Source: Candidatus Paceibacterota bacterium
GTDB taxonomy: Bacteria; Verrucomicrobiota; Verrucomicrobiia; Limisphaerales; UBA8199
Reading direction: 5' to 3'
DNA: 64,000 nt
Assembly: GCA_035452965.1 (NCBI GenBank)
Contig: DAOTCE010000023.1
Span: forward strand, 1-64,000
The notes under the pieces are model-generated. The model was given only the letters and a program-made list of their open reading frames with translations. It was not told the DNA's origin and ran no database searches. The first letter of the stretch is position 1. Each line of letters opens with the position of its first letter. The position numbers and the translations under genes are program-made. Positions 44,462 through 52,545 of this stretch are shown here, piece by piece.

Positions 44462-45826
44462 TCATTGGTCATGCGGGGCCAACACAAGCCGATGGGCTTT
44501 TGCTTCACCTCGCCGGTGATTCAGCTGGAACTTGCGAGCGGCGGCGCCGCTGGTGACTTCAACTTCGTATTTGCCGTAGAACCCGCGCAGCCGCGCGGTG
44601 CCCCGGACGTCCGTCTGAAATTCAGCCTGAGTCTTCCAGGTATGATTGACGAGCTGATCCAGCGCCCGATAGGCAGCTTTGGGCTGGAGTTGAGCGTCCA
44701 TCAAGCCGCCCATCGCCTCATTCTCGCCTTTGACTGCGGTTCCATCGCCCAGGTTCCACCACGTGATGCCGGCCATCATGGGCGCGCTGAACCAAAGACG
44801 ATAATGATCGCGGACCACCGCAGCCTGAACTTCTTCTCCGCCCGGACCTGCTGAGGGAAAGGTGATCTCCGTGATATAAAGCGGCAGACCGAAGCGGCCA
44901 GCCTCCTCGTACAGATCCAGCAACCGCTGCGGATTGCAGTCCTTGCCAGCGAGGTATTTATCCAGTGCCTCACGCCGCATAAAATGGTATTGAAAGCCAA
45001 TTCCCCGTACGGTGGCGCCCTGGGCGAGCAGTTGCTTGATTTGGGCCAGATACCGGTTGTTCCCGGCGGGTGGAAAATTGAAGGGAGTCACCTCATTGAT
45101 CATCAGCGTGGTTTGCGCGGGAAACAAAGGCGCCACTTCCTTGAACGCCCAGCCCACGTACGCCCGTTCCGGCGTGTAGAGAGGGTAATTGGTGGTGCAC
45201 ACCAGTGATTCGTTAACCACGTCCCAGATGGGAATCTTGTCGGCGTAACGGCTGCTGATTTCGCGAAAGCGTTTGCGGTAGAGGTCGCGCAATGCGTTCG
45301 CGTCCTGGGGCAACCAAGCCGGATTATAAGCGTGCCAGAGCAGCGGATGCCCCTTGAGGGTAATGCCGTGCTTCGCGGCAAAGGGCAGGAAACGGTCCGG
45401 CGGTGGCCGGCGCCAGATATCGCGCGCGGGCTCCGCATACCGCAGTTCGCCCCGTGCCGGCTCGATGCCCTCCCAGTAGAACGGCACGGTGAGGAAGTTG
45501 AACAGCCGCACAAATCCGGATTCGTAGCGCTCTTCCAGGTCCTCCGGCTTCAACTGGCCCAGCACAAAGCCGTTGCAGCCAAACAGAAACTCATGGCTTA
45601 CCTGGCGCGCCTTGATCCTGGCGCCCCCCACCGGCTCCCCGGCGGCGTCCACCACTTCCAGGACACAATCCCCTTTGCGAAACCGTTCAATGTTCTGTTC
45701 GACGCGTGCGTTAAGACTTGGATCGTCCCATTGCTTGCGCCAGGACTCCGGCGCGGCGGCCCAGGCATTGAGCAGGATCAAGGTCGTCGCCATCGTTCCC
45801 AGCAGCATCGAATTCCTGCCTGTCAT
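44462..45826 (-). CDS. GH10 endo-1,4-beta-xylanase
   Basis: From the ATG at 45,826 the protein has 454 residues with a signal peptide (about residues 5-25). A short beta domain (about 48-85: CVLEVVDAAGEPVGGARIKA) precedes the GH10 barrel (about 95-400). The acid/base Glu206 lies in WDVVNESL and the nucleophile Glu320 in LYITEITFPS; GHPLLWHAYNPAWL is the GH10 substrate-binding strand. The C-terminal 60 residues are a small beta domain. It should hydrolyse internal beta-1,4-xylosidic bonds outside the cytoplasm. It is the first gene of the minus-strand run that ends at 34,807, suggesting a xylan-like or mixed hemicellulose substrate for the cluster. The TTG at 45,868 was rejected because it precedes the signal peptide with charged residues. 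Confidence 0.92.
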   Translation of the reverse strand: MTGRNSMLLGTMATTLILLNAWAAAPESWRKQWDDPSLNARVEQNIERFRKGDCVLEVVDAAGEPVGGARIKARQVSHEFLFGCNGFVLGQLKPEDLEERYESGFVRLFNFLTVPFYWEGIEPARGELRYAEPARDIWRRPPPDRFLPFAAKHGITLKGHPLLWHAYNPAWLPQDANALRDLYRKRFREISSRYADKIPIWDVVNESLVCTTNYPLYTPERAYVGWAFKEVAPLFPAQTTLMINEVTPFNFPPAGNNRYLAQIKQLLAQGATVRGIGFQYHFMRREALDKYLAGKDCNPQRLLDLYEEAGRFGLPLYITEITFPSAGPGGEEVQAAVVRDHYRLWFSAPMMAGITWWNLGDGTAVKGENEAMGGLMDAQLQPKAAYRALDQLVNHTWKTQAEFQTDVRGTARLRGFYGKYEVEVTSGAAARKFQLNHRRGEAKAHRLVLAPHDQ

Positions 45827-45987
45827 GGTGTCACCGCGTTCTCCAACGTTGGCACGTTCACGGGCCAAGTTCTAACTTCCACACCTGTGCAGCGCAAGCT
45901 GCAAACGGGCTTCATTTCCCCAAGCCGTCGCCAAAGCCCCCAGTCGCGCAGCGAAGTTCGTGCGGGAATGCCTCCCGGTGGCATGAA

Positions 45988-46004
45988 CGCGTGAAGCTCA
46001 CGCG
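45988..46004. repeat. Short hairpin between crp-like and GH10 genes
   Basis: CGCGTGA and TCACGCG are perfect 7-bp arms around a 3-base AGC loop. The hairpin lies downstream of the Crp/Fnr-type gene and upstream of the GH10 gene. It lacks a T-run, so its use as a terminator is doubtful. Confidence 0.4.
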
Positions 46005-46065
46005 CGCGCAAATTGAACGGGAAAGAGACCCATAGGATGGAGGGTCCGATGCGGAATGCTGACGC

Positions 46066-46785
46066 CTACTCGCCGAGGTTGCGGCGGAGCAGCTCGCGCA
46101 ACTTTTGCGGGGACAGGACCGTGAGGTGTTTGCCTTTGACCGCGACAAGTTTCTGTTGGCGGAACTTGGCCAACGTGCGAGAGAAGGTTTCGCTGACGGT
46201 GCCCAGTTCGGCGGCGAGCACTCGCTTGGTGGTCCTTAGTTCGATGGTGACAGGTCGGGGTGACGCAGGGTCGGGGCAGCGCTTGCTGAGCCAGTTTGCG
46301 AGGCGAGTTTCGACGTCCTTGAGCGTCAGATCTTCAAGCTGGGCGATGAGCGTGCGCAGGTGCAGGCTCATGGAACCCAGCATCCGCAGGGCGAGATCGG
46401 GCTGGCGCTTGAGCAAGGCGAGGAAACCGGCCTTCTCCACCAGCAGCACCTGCGAGGACTCCAGGGCACAGGCGTCGGCCGGGTAGCCGGACGCGGTCGC
46501 CAGGGCGGCCTCGGCAAAGGACTCGCCGGTGCGAAAGATATGGATGACCTGCTCCTTGCCGGCAGCGTTGACGCGATGGACGTTGATGGCACCCTTTTGC
46601 ACAATGTAGAAACCTTGCGCGGGGGCGCCTTCGCGGAAGAGATAGTCGCCCTTGCTGAGCGACTTGACGAGGGTGATATCCGCGACGCTGTTCAAGTCCC
46701 CCGCTCCAAGGCCCGCAAAGAGCTGGCAGCCACGGAGGGTGTTGACAATCGCGGCTTGTTTGAACTCTGTGAATGAATTGGCCAT
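46066..46785 (-). CDS. Crp/Fnr family transcriptional regulator
   Basis: This 239-residue regulator has an N-terminal cyclic-nucleotide-binding-type beta barrel (about 12-130: GDYLFREGAPAQGFYIVQKGAINVH and GESFAEAALAT) and a C-terminal winged helix (about 150-232: TKRVLAAELGTVSETFSRTLAKFRQQKLV). There is no N-terminal Cys cluster as in Fnr, so oxygen sensing through an iron-sulfur cluster is unlikely. The ligand may be a cyclic nucleotide or another effector. The gene lies 239 bp upstream of the GH10 operon on the same strand and could control it; it is divergent from the radical SAM gene. Confidence 0.9.
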   Translation of the reverse strand: MANSFTEFKQAAIVNTLRGCQLFAGLGAGDLNSVADITLVKSLSKGDYLFREGAPAQGFYIVQKGAINVHRVNAAGKEQVIHIFRTGESFAEAALATASGYPADACALESSQVLLVEKAGFLALLKRQPDLALRMLGSMSLHLRTLIAQLEDLTLKDVETRLANWLSKRCPDPASPRPVTIELRTTKRVLAAELGTVSETFSRTLAKFRQQKLVAVKGKHLTVLSPQKLRELLRRNLGE

Positions 46786-46885
46786 GCCAGCCTAGAAGGT
46801 ATTTCAATCGCTCTGAAAGCCAAAGTAATCTTTTCAGCCGCGCCTATCGCGCCCCGCGCCTTGAGACTGTGCTTGGCGGCTGGCC

Positions 46886-46910
46886 GGCGCCCCATTCTCA
46901 ATGGGGCGCC
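46886..46910. promoter_or_regulatory. Strong hairpin in the crp/radical-SAM divergent region
   Basis: GGCGCCCCATT at 46,886-46,896 and AATGGGGCGCC at 46,900-46,910 are perfect 11-bp arms with a 3-base loop. It lies in the 286-bp gap between two divergently read genes, so it would be in a 5' leader or promoter and not a 3' end. The same gap holds two copies of TTGGCGGCTGGCCG (46,873 and 47,043). A regulatory site or a small repeat element are both possible. Confidence 0.45.
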
Positions 46911-47071
46911 GCAGCGCCTGCCGCGCGAGCGTTCGGGCCGGTTCACTCAAAACGGCGTGAATTGCGCATCAGAATTGCTAATGATATTTCGTCTTATGCA
47001 GGGCCGCCAAAAAATGTCCATTTTTTGACAAGCATCGTGTAGTTGGCGGCTGGCCGTGGCGCTAACGTGCG

Positions 47072-48004
47072 GTGGAAATTGTGGAAGAAGCCGCTCAACG
47101 AGCCTCAGCGTTAGCCGAACCGGCGGAGAAGAGAAGAACCCTCCCGGATCGGACCAACGGTCTCCCGGCGACCGCCTTCGGCTGCCCGCGCGACTTTCTG
47201 GATAACCATTTCGTTTATGCGGTGGTGTCAGCGCGGGCGCGCGGCTTGTCGGTGGGCGTCAACCTGAGCCCCGGCAAGAACTGCAACTTCCACTGCGTGT
47301 ATTGCGAAGTCCACCGCAACGGGGGCAAGGGCGAGGGGCAATTGGATGTGGAAGCGATGGCGGCGGAGCTTAAGAAGACTCTGGCTTTTGTTCGGGGCGG
47401 TCGCCTGCGCGAGCGGCCCTGGTATCGCACTCTCCCGGACGAGTTGCTGCAAATGCGGCACGTGGCGTTGAGCGGCGACGGCGAGCCCACGCTCTCGCCG
47501 CGGTTCGCCGACGCGCTCCAGGCGGTGGTGCACGTCCGGGCCCTGAGCGGATTTCCGTTCTTCAAGCTGGTGCTGTTGACCAACGCCACCGGATTAGACC
47601 AACCCCACGTTCAGCAGGGGCTCAAGCATTTCACGCGCAGCGACGAGGTGTGGGCCAAGCTCGACGGCGGCACACAAGCCTACATCAACAAGGTCAACCG
47701 CCCGGAGGTGCCGCTGGAAAAGATCTTGTCCAACATCCTGATGCTGGGGCGCCAACGCCCCGTGGTGATCCAGAGCCTTTTCCCGGCTATCAATGGCGAG
47801 GAACCGCCGCTGGAGGAAATTGAGCAGTACGCTCAGCGCCTGCTGGAATTGAAGAACGGCGGAGCCCAAATCTCCCTGGTGCAGATCTACTCGGCCACGC
47901 GCCCGGCGCCGAACTCGGAGAGCGGGCACTTGCCGCTCAAGGTCCTTTCGCGCATTGCCCAGACGGTGCGACAGACGACCTCTCTTCCCGCCGAGGTCTT
48001 TTAA
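47072..48004 (+). CDS. Radical SAM protein (COG0731-like)
   Basis: This 310-residue protein starts at a GTG (an internal start is possible, since the first 40 residues are weakly conserved in character). The radical SAM cluster motif CNFHCVYC is complete, preceded by VGVNLSPGKN and followed by the GDGEPTLSP motif of the SAM-binding region and an LLTNATG strand. The layout resembles COG0731 Fe-S oxidoreductases related to wyosine-synthesis enzymes, which in bacteria have no assigned reaction. No accessory cluster-binding domain is visible. It is probably cytoplasmic and monocistronic; it converges with the response regulator with 3 bp between stops. Confidence 0.85.
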   Translation: MEIVEEAAQRASALAEPAEKRRTLPDRTNGLPATAFGCPRDFLDNHFVYAVVSARARGLSVGVNLSPGKNCNFHCVYCEVHRNGGKGEGQLDVEAMAAELKKTLAFVRGGRLRERPWYRTLPDELLQMRHVALSGDGEPTLSPRFADALQAVVHVRALSGFPFFKLVLLTNATGLDQPHVQQGLKHFTRSDEVWAKLDGGTQAYINKVNRPEVPLEKILSNILMLGRQRPVVIQSLFPAINGEEPPLEEIEQYAQRLLELKNGGAQISLVQIYSATRPAPNSESGHLPLKVLSRIAQTVRQTTSLPAEVF

Positions 48005-48007
48005 ACT

Positions 48008-48466
48008 TCAAGAAGCGGCGCGGGCTTCGTAGTCCAGCCAATACTCCTTAAGAATCCGGATCTTCTCCCGCAGTTCGGAGTAGCTCAGCGGTTTGACGAT
48101 GCAGGCTTGGATATCCATTGCGTAGGCCATCTGGGTTTCGTTGGGCAGTTCCGCCGAGCTCAGCACCACCACCGGCAATTTGCTTGGGATATCAGGATGC
48201 TCGTGCAGCCACCGGAGGACCTCGAGGCCGTCCTTGACGGGCATTTTCAGGTCGAGCAGGAAGAGGGCTGGAAAGGGAAAGGCGCTCCGATCGGCGAATT
48301 GTCCTTCACCGGCCAGGTATTGGATTGCCTCCTCGCCGTTCCCGACCGCGTGTACTGGGTTGAGCGTCTGGTTCTCCTGGAATGCCCGGCGCACGAGCAG
48401 CACGTCATTCGGGTCGTCTTCGGCCAACAGTACAGGACTCAGATTCGACATTGTAAACCTTGCCAT
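48008..48466 (-). CDS. Single-domain response regulator (Rcp1-like)
   Basis: This 152-residue CheY-like receiver has no output domain. The acidic pocket is ED17D18, the phospho-acceptor is Asp72 in LLDLKMPVKDG, and the conserved Ser and Lys lie in VVVLSSAE and CIVKPLS. The insertion QYLAGEGQFADRSAFPFP before the acceptor strand is typical of Rcp1-type receivers that pair with phytochrome-like or hybrid kinases. The start at 48,466 was chosen because AAGG lies 7 nt upstream; the ATG at 48,451 is the alternative. No histidine kinase is encoded in this window. Confidence 0.92.
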   Translation of the reverse strand: MARFTMSNLSPVLLAEDDPNDVLLVRRAFQENQTLNPVHAVGNGEEAIQYLAGEGQFADRSAFPFPALFLLDLKMPVKDGLEVLRWLHEHPDIPSKLPVVVLSSAELPNETQMAYAMDIQACIVKPLSYSELREKIRILKEYWLDYEARAAS

Positions 48467-48532
48467 ATTTATACCTTATCTTGGGAATTCTGGCAAGCGC
48501 GGCAAGCCGTCGGCGGCGCGATCACGGCCTGT

Positions 48533-50173
48533 TTAGGAAAGTCCGATTGCCTGGCCGGAGGGTAATATCTTGATGCGCGCGGCGGCCGGGACTTTGGGCA
48601 GGCCGGGCATGGTCACGATGTTCCCGCAAATCACCACCACGAAGCCGGCGCCGGCTGAGATCCGCAGTTCGTTGACCCGAATGCGAAAGCCGCTTGGCCG
48701 GCCGCGCCGAGCCGGATCATCCGAGAGTGACATGGGTGTCTTGGCGATGCAGACCGGCAGCCTGGCAAACCCGTGACGAGTAAGGAGTTCAAGATTGTGC
48801 CGGGCGCCTGGCTCGAAATCCACGCCCGCCGCCCCGTATAACTTGCGTGCTACCGCCTCAATCTTGCGGTCCAGCGGCATCTCCAACGGGTACGCGAAGC
48901 GCAACTTGCGACGATGATTTCGACCGATCATCCGCAGCACGGCCCCTGCAAGCTCCACCGCGCCTTCGCCCCCGCGCGCATAGTGCTCGGCCACCACCGC
49001 CTCCACCTCCTGCCGGCTACAGAATCGGATGATGCGATCCAGGTCTGCCGGCTTGTCGTCGGGAAAACGGTTGAGGGCCACAACCGGCTCCAGGCCGAAG
49101 CGGCGAATATTCTCAATGTGCTTGGCGAGATTGCCCAGACCCCCGGAATCGGTGAAGCCGCCGTGGTACGCAACCGCCTTCGCCGTCGCCACGATCACGG
49201 CGCCCGCCGGATTCAACCCCGCCAGCCTGCATTTGATGTCGAAGAACTTCTCCCCGCCCAGCTCGGTGGCAAACCCCGCTTCGGTTACCACATAATCAGC
49301 CAGCTTGAGGGCCAGGCGCGTAGCGAGGGTGGTATTGGTGCCTTGGGCAATGTTGGCGAACGGTCCGCCATGGACAAAGGCCGGTGTGCCTTCGTGGGAC
49401 TGGACCAGGTTCGGGTGGATGGCATCGCGGAGCAGCACCTGCATGGCCCCCACGGCATTGATTTGGGAGGCCCGCACCGGCTCGCCTTGGTAATTGAAGG
49501 CGACTACCATCTGGCTGAGCCGCTCTCCCAGGTCACCATAATCCCGTGCCAGGCAAAGAATGGCCATTACCTCGGACGCGGGCGTGATGTTGAAGCCGTC
49601 GCGGCGGGGGACGCCGTGTTTGACGCCGCCCAGGCCGATGATGATGTCGCGCAAGGCGCGGTCATTCAGGTCAATCACGCGGCGCAGGACAATCTGGCGG
49701 GGGTCAATGCCCAGCTCGTTGCCGTGCTGGAGGTGATTGTCCACCATTGCCGCGAGCAAATTGTTGGCCTTGGTCACGGCGTACATGTCGCCCACGAAGT
49801 GCAAATTGATCGCCTCGGCCGGGACCACCTGGGCGCGACCGGCTCCGGTGCCGCCGCCCTTGATGCCGAAGTAGGGCCCCAGCGAAGGTTCGCGGACGCA
49901 GAAGATTGCGCGGTTGCCCAACCGCCGCAGCGCGTCGGCCAGCCCGATGGTGGTGGTCGTCTTGCCAATCCCCTCGGGCGTCGGGGTCATGGCGCTGACC
50001 AGGACCAGGCGTCCGTCGGGTTGGCCCTGACGGTCCCGCAGCTCGTCAATGGGGACCTTGGCAATGAAATGCCCGTGTGGAAGGATGTTGTCCGTATCCA
50101 AATGCAGTTCCCGCGCCACTTCCGCAATGCGGCGGGGCGGCAGGCTATGGTTAGTTGACAGCACTTCAGGCAT
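48533..50173 (-). CDS. fhs: Formate--tetrahydrofolate ligase
   Basis: This 546-residue enzyme matches the normal length of the family. The ATP-binding TPEGIGKTTTT loop is at residues 65-75. Further family segments are CVREPSLGPYFGIKGGGTGAGRAQ and an FVHGGPFANIAQGTNT stretch. It makes 10-formyl-tetrahydrofolate from formate, THF and ATP in the cytoplasm, feeding purine synthesis and one-carbon metabolism. It appears monocistronic: the TPR-mtnA pair is divergent on the other side and the response regulator downstream is 66 bp away. There is no sign of a Wood-Ljungdahl set nearby. Confidence 0.96.
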   Translation of the reverse strand: MPEVLSTNHSLPPRRIAEVARELHLDTDNILPHGHFIAKVPIDELRDRQGQPDGRLVLVSAMTPTPEGIGKTTTTIGLADALRRLGNRAIFCVREPSLGPYFGIKGGGTGAGRAQVVPAEAINLHFVGDMYAVTKANNLLAAMVDNHLQHGNELGIDPRQIVLRRVIDLNDRALRDIIIGLGGVKHGVPRRDGFNITPASEVMAILCLARDYGDLGERLSQMVVAFNYQGEPVRASQINAVGAMQVLLRDAIHPNLVQSHEGTPAFVHGGPFANIAQGTNTTLATRLALKLADYVVTEAGFATELGGEKFFDIKCRLAGLNPAGAVIVATAKAVAYHGGFTDSGGLGNLAKHIENIRRFGLEPVVALNRFPDDKPADLDRIIRFCSRQEVEAVVAEHYARGGEGAVELAGAVLRMIGRNHRRKLRFAYPLEMPLDRKIEAVARKLYGAAGVDFEPGARHNLELLTRHGFARLPVCIAKTPMSLSDDPARRGRPSGFRIRVNELRISAGAGFVVVICGNIVTMPGLPKVPAAARIKILPSGQAIGLS

Positions 50174-50270
50174 ACACCGCTAATAGCACCAAACAGGGAG
50201 CCAAGGCGAGCCCCGTTTTGGCGGGGCCAGGCGCGGCAGCAGCGATTCACCGCCGACGATCGAAATAATC

Positions 50271-50741
50271 ATGCGGACGCTTGACTTGCCCCTCCCATTC
50301 TCAAACAATCCACACTGTTGTATGCCGGATAAGTGTAGTGCGAAGAGCAAGCCATTGACCCGCAAAGAAGCACGGGAGCTGGAGGTTGGAATCGCATTCC
50401 TGGAGGGCCTGGTTCGCCGCGACCCTGAATACGTCGAGGCGTGGCAGATCCTGGGAGACTACTACACGCTGCGCGGTGATTACAGCCACAGTCTCCAGGT
50501 GGATCAGCGGTTGTCCCGGCTCCAGCCGCGCAACCCGCTGGTTTTCTATAACCTTGCCTGCAGTCATTCCCTCAAAGGTGAGTTCGACGACGCGGCCTCC
50601 GCGCTGGAGAAGGCCCTGCGCCTGGGCTACCGCGATTTCAACTGGCTGGCTCGGGATCCCGACCTGCGCCAGCTTCGCCAGCATCCGCTCTACCGCCAAA
50701 TCGAGCGCAAGATTCGGAAGATGAAGGTCAGGATCGCTTGA
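50271..50741 (+). CDS. TPR-repeat protein
   Basis: This 156-residue protein contains tetratricopeptide-type helices: EYVEAWQILGDYYTLRGDYSHSLQVDQRLSRL and NPLVFYNLACSHSLKGEFDDAASALEKALRLG are two clear TPR units. An internal ATG at 50,322 would remove 17 N-terminal residues. No signal peptide is evident. Its stop codon overlaps the TTG start of mtnA (TTGA), so the two genes are translationally coupled. A TPR protein usually mediates protein-protein contacts; the partner is unknown. Confidence 0.8.
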   Translation: MRTLDLPLPFSNNPHCCMPDKCSAKSKPLTRKEARELEVGIAFLEGLVRRDPEYVEAWQILGDYYTLRGDYSHSLQVDQRLSRLQPRNPLVFYNLACSHSLKGEFDDAASALEKALRLGYRDFNWLARDPDLRQLRQHPLYRQIERKIRKMKVRIA

Positions 50742-51859
50742 ACGTCACCGTCCACGGTCGCGCCAGGCACTTTCGCACCGTGACCTTTGATGTCCGGCGC
50801 AACGCGGTGCTGCTTATCGAGCAGCGGCTCCTCCCCCACGAATTTCGGATCGTCGCCGCGCGGGATTTCCGCCAAACCGCGCGTGCCATTACCGACATGG
50901 TTGTCCGCGGGGCCGGCGCGATTGGCGCCACAGCGGCTTACGGGCTGGCGCAAGGGGCCCGCGCTTTCCAGGGACGCAGCCTGGCGGGTTTCCAGCGGCA
51001 CGTTGATTTGGTTTCCGCAACCCTCGAATCCGCCCGGCCCACCGCGGTGGACCCGGTCAATGCGGTCAACTATGTGCACCAGGCCATGCGCGCCGGCCAG
51101 ACGGTCGAGGAGCGGCAAGGACTGGCGCTGGCGGCGGCGGAGGAGTTCGCCAACGACGACGTGCGGCATTGCGAGGCCATCGGGCGGCACGGCGCCAGGC
51201 TCATCCGCGGCGGCATAAACGTTCTCACCCACTGCAACGCCGGCTGGCTGGCCTTCGTGGACATCGGCAGCGCCACGGCACCCTTGTATGCCGCCCAGGC
51301 GCGCGGACGGAAGTTCCATGTCTATTGCGACGAGACCCGGCCGCGCTCACAAGGCGCCACTCTCACGGCGTGGGAACTCGCGCAGCAGGGCATTTCCCAC
51401 CAGGTCATCGCCGACAATGCCGCCGGCCACCTCATGCAACGCGGCAGGATTGACCTGGTCATCGTGGGCAGCGACCGCACATTGGGCCGCACCGGCGAGG
51501 TCGCCAACAAGATCGGCACCTACACCAAAGCGGTTCTAGCCCGGCGGCACGGCATTCCTTTCTACGTCGCCATTCCTCTCTCCTCCATTGACTGGAACTT
51601 GAGGACCGGCTTCGACATCCCGATCGAGGAACGCCACGAGAGCGAAGTCCTCGGCGCGTGGGGGGTGGCGGCGGGTCGCGGCCGATCGGGTCCCGCACGG
51701 CGCGGCTATGTGCGCGTGGCCAATCCTGCCAGCGGGGCGCTGAATCCGGGCTTCGATGTCACTCCGGCAGAACTGATCACGGGCATCATCACCCCGGTGG
51801 GCATCCTCAAGCCGCGCGAGCTGTGGACCCGGCGGCGGGAGCTGGGCTGGCCGGGCTGA
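50738..51859 (+). CDS. mtnA: S-methyl-5-thioribose-1-phosphate isomerase
   Basis: This 373-residue protein isomerises methylthioribose-1-phosphate to the ribulose form in methionine salvage. The catalytic Cys166 is in THCNAGWLAF and the catalytic Asp246 in IVGSDRTLGRTGEVANKIG, matching the family positions. The RGAGAIGATAAYG loop is also present. Translation starts at a TTG overlapping the TPR stop codon. No other methionine-salvage gene lies in the window. The protein is slightly longer than the bacterial norm of about 350 residues because of an internal GRGRSGPAR stretch near residue 315. A close eIF-2B-alpha-like paralogue is unlikely given the intact active site. Confidence 0.94.
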   Translation: MNVTVHGRARHFRTVTFDVRRNAVLLIEQRLLPHEFRIVAARDFRQTARAITDMVVRGAGAIGATAAYGLAQGARAFQGRSLAGFQRHVDLVSATLESARPTAVDPVNAVNYVHQAMRAGQTVEERQGLALAAAEEFANDDVRHCEAIGRHGARLIRGGINVLTHCNAGWLAFVDIGSATAPLYAAQARGRKFHVYCDETRPRSQGATLTAWELAQQGISHQVIADNAAGHLMQRGRIDLVIVGSDRTLGRTGEVANKIGTYTKAVLARRHGIPFYVAIPLSSIDWNLRTGFDIPIEERHESEVLGAWGVAAGRGRSGPARRGYVRVANPASGALNPGFDVTPAELITGIITPVGILKPRELWTRRRELGWPG

Positions 51860-51866
51860 CGCACGG

Positions 51867-52334
51867 TCAACTCGATTTCCAGAACTGCCACCAGCGCTTG
51901 CGCGGGCGCGGATTCTTCCACGCCTCGTAGCGCCGGTTGATCACCGCGGCAATCTTCTCGTAATTCGCCCAGTTGTCCGCGACATGCCAAAAGCTCGGCA
52001 GGCGGGCGGCCAGCACCTGCTTGTAATCGGCAAAATATTCCCCTCGCCGCCCCGCCGCGTCCACATAGTAATGCTGCGCGAACTGATTGCCTACCTCATT
52101 GAGGTCCTTCTCGGAGAACCTTTCCTTGCAGGCGGCTTCGAAGAACTGCCGCCCCGTAATCTCGCGCCGGCGCAACCTGGCTAGCGGTTCCGCTGAATGC
52201 TGACGGTGGAAGTCGCTCTCCAGACCGCTTTCCACCGCCCATGCCAGGAACATCCCGATGTGCGTCCCGGAGTGTCCCTTGGGCAGCGGCTCGGCATCCG
52301 TGCTGTAATCAAAGTCTGCGCGATCGTAGGACAT
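51867..52334 (-). CDS. DUF7832-like hypothetical protein
   Basis: From the ATG at 52,334 the protein has 155 residues, beginning MSYDRADFDY. The DAEPLPKGHSGTHIGMFLAW segment is typical of a family of small cytoplasmic proteins of unknown function, which I believe is DUF7832. A charged, Trp-rich tail (PRKRWWQFWK) ends it. No catalytic motif is visible. It converges with mtnA with a 7-bp gap and is divergent from the AsmA-like gene. The longer open frame (to 52,451) was rejected because the family-like part starts at MSYD. Confidence 0.68.
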   Translation of the reverse strand: MSYDRADFDYSTDAEPLPKGHSGTHIGMFLAWAVESGLESDFHRQHSAEPLARLRRREITGRQFFEAACKERFSEKDLNEVGNQFAQHYYVDAAGRRGEYFADYKQVLAARLPSFWHVADNWANYEKIAAVINRRYEAWKNPRPRKRWWQFWKSS

Positions 52335-52545
52335 GGTGAAGACCATACTGCCCAGCATTTGCCACCAGTGCAAGCCAGCCGGGCGTAATCCCTCAGTCTG
52401 GCAGGCGTGGCCTTCGCCATGGTTGAATGGCGGCTTGCGGCGGAGAGTCAAATCTGCGCTATATTACGGTCAAGAGGCAGTTCGGCGAGTCTGGCCGATG
52501 CCAGCACCTTCGCCCACTGCGCAACGTATTTCGCATAGGATCCAT

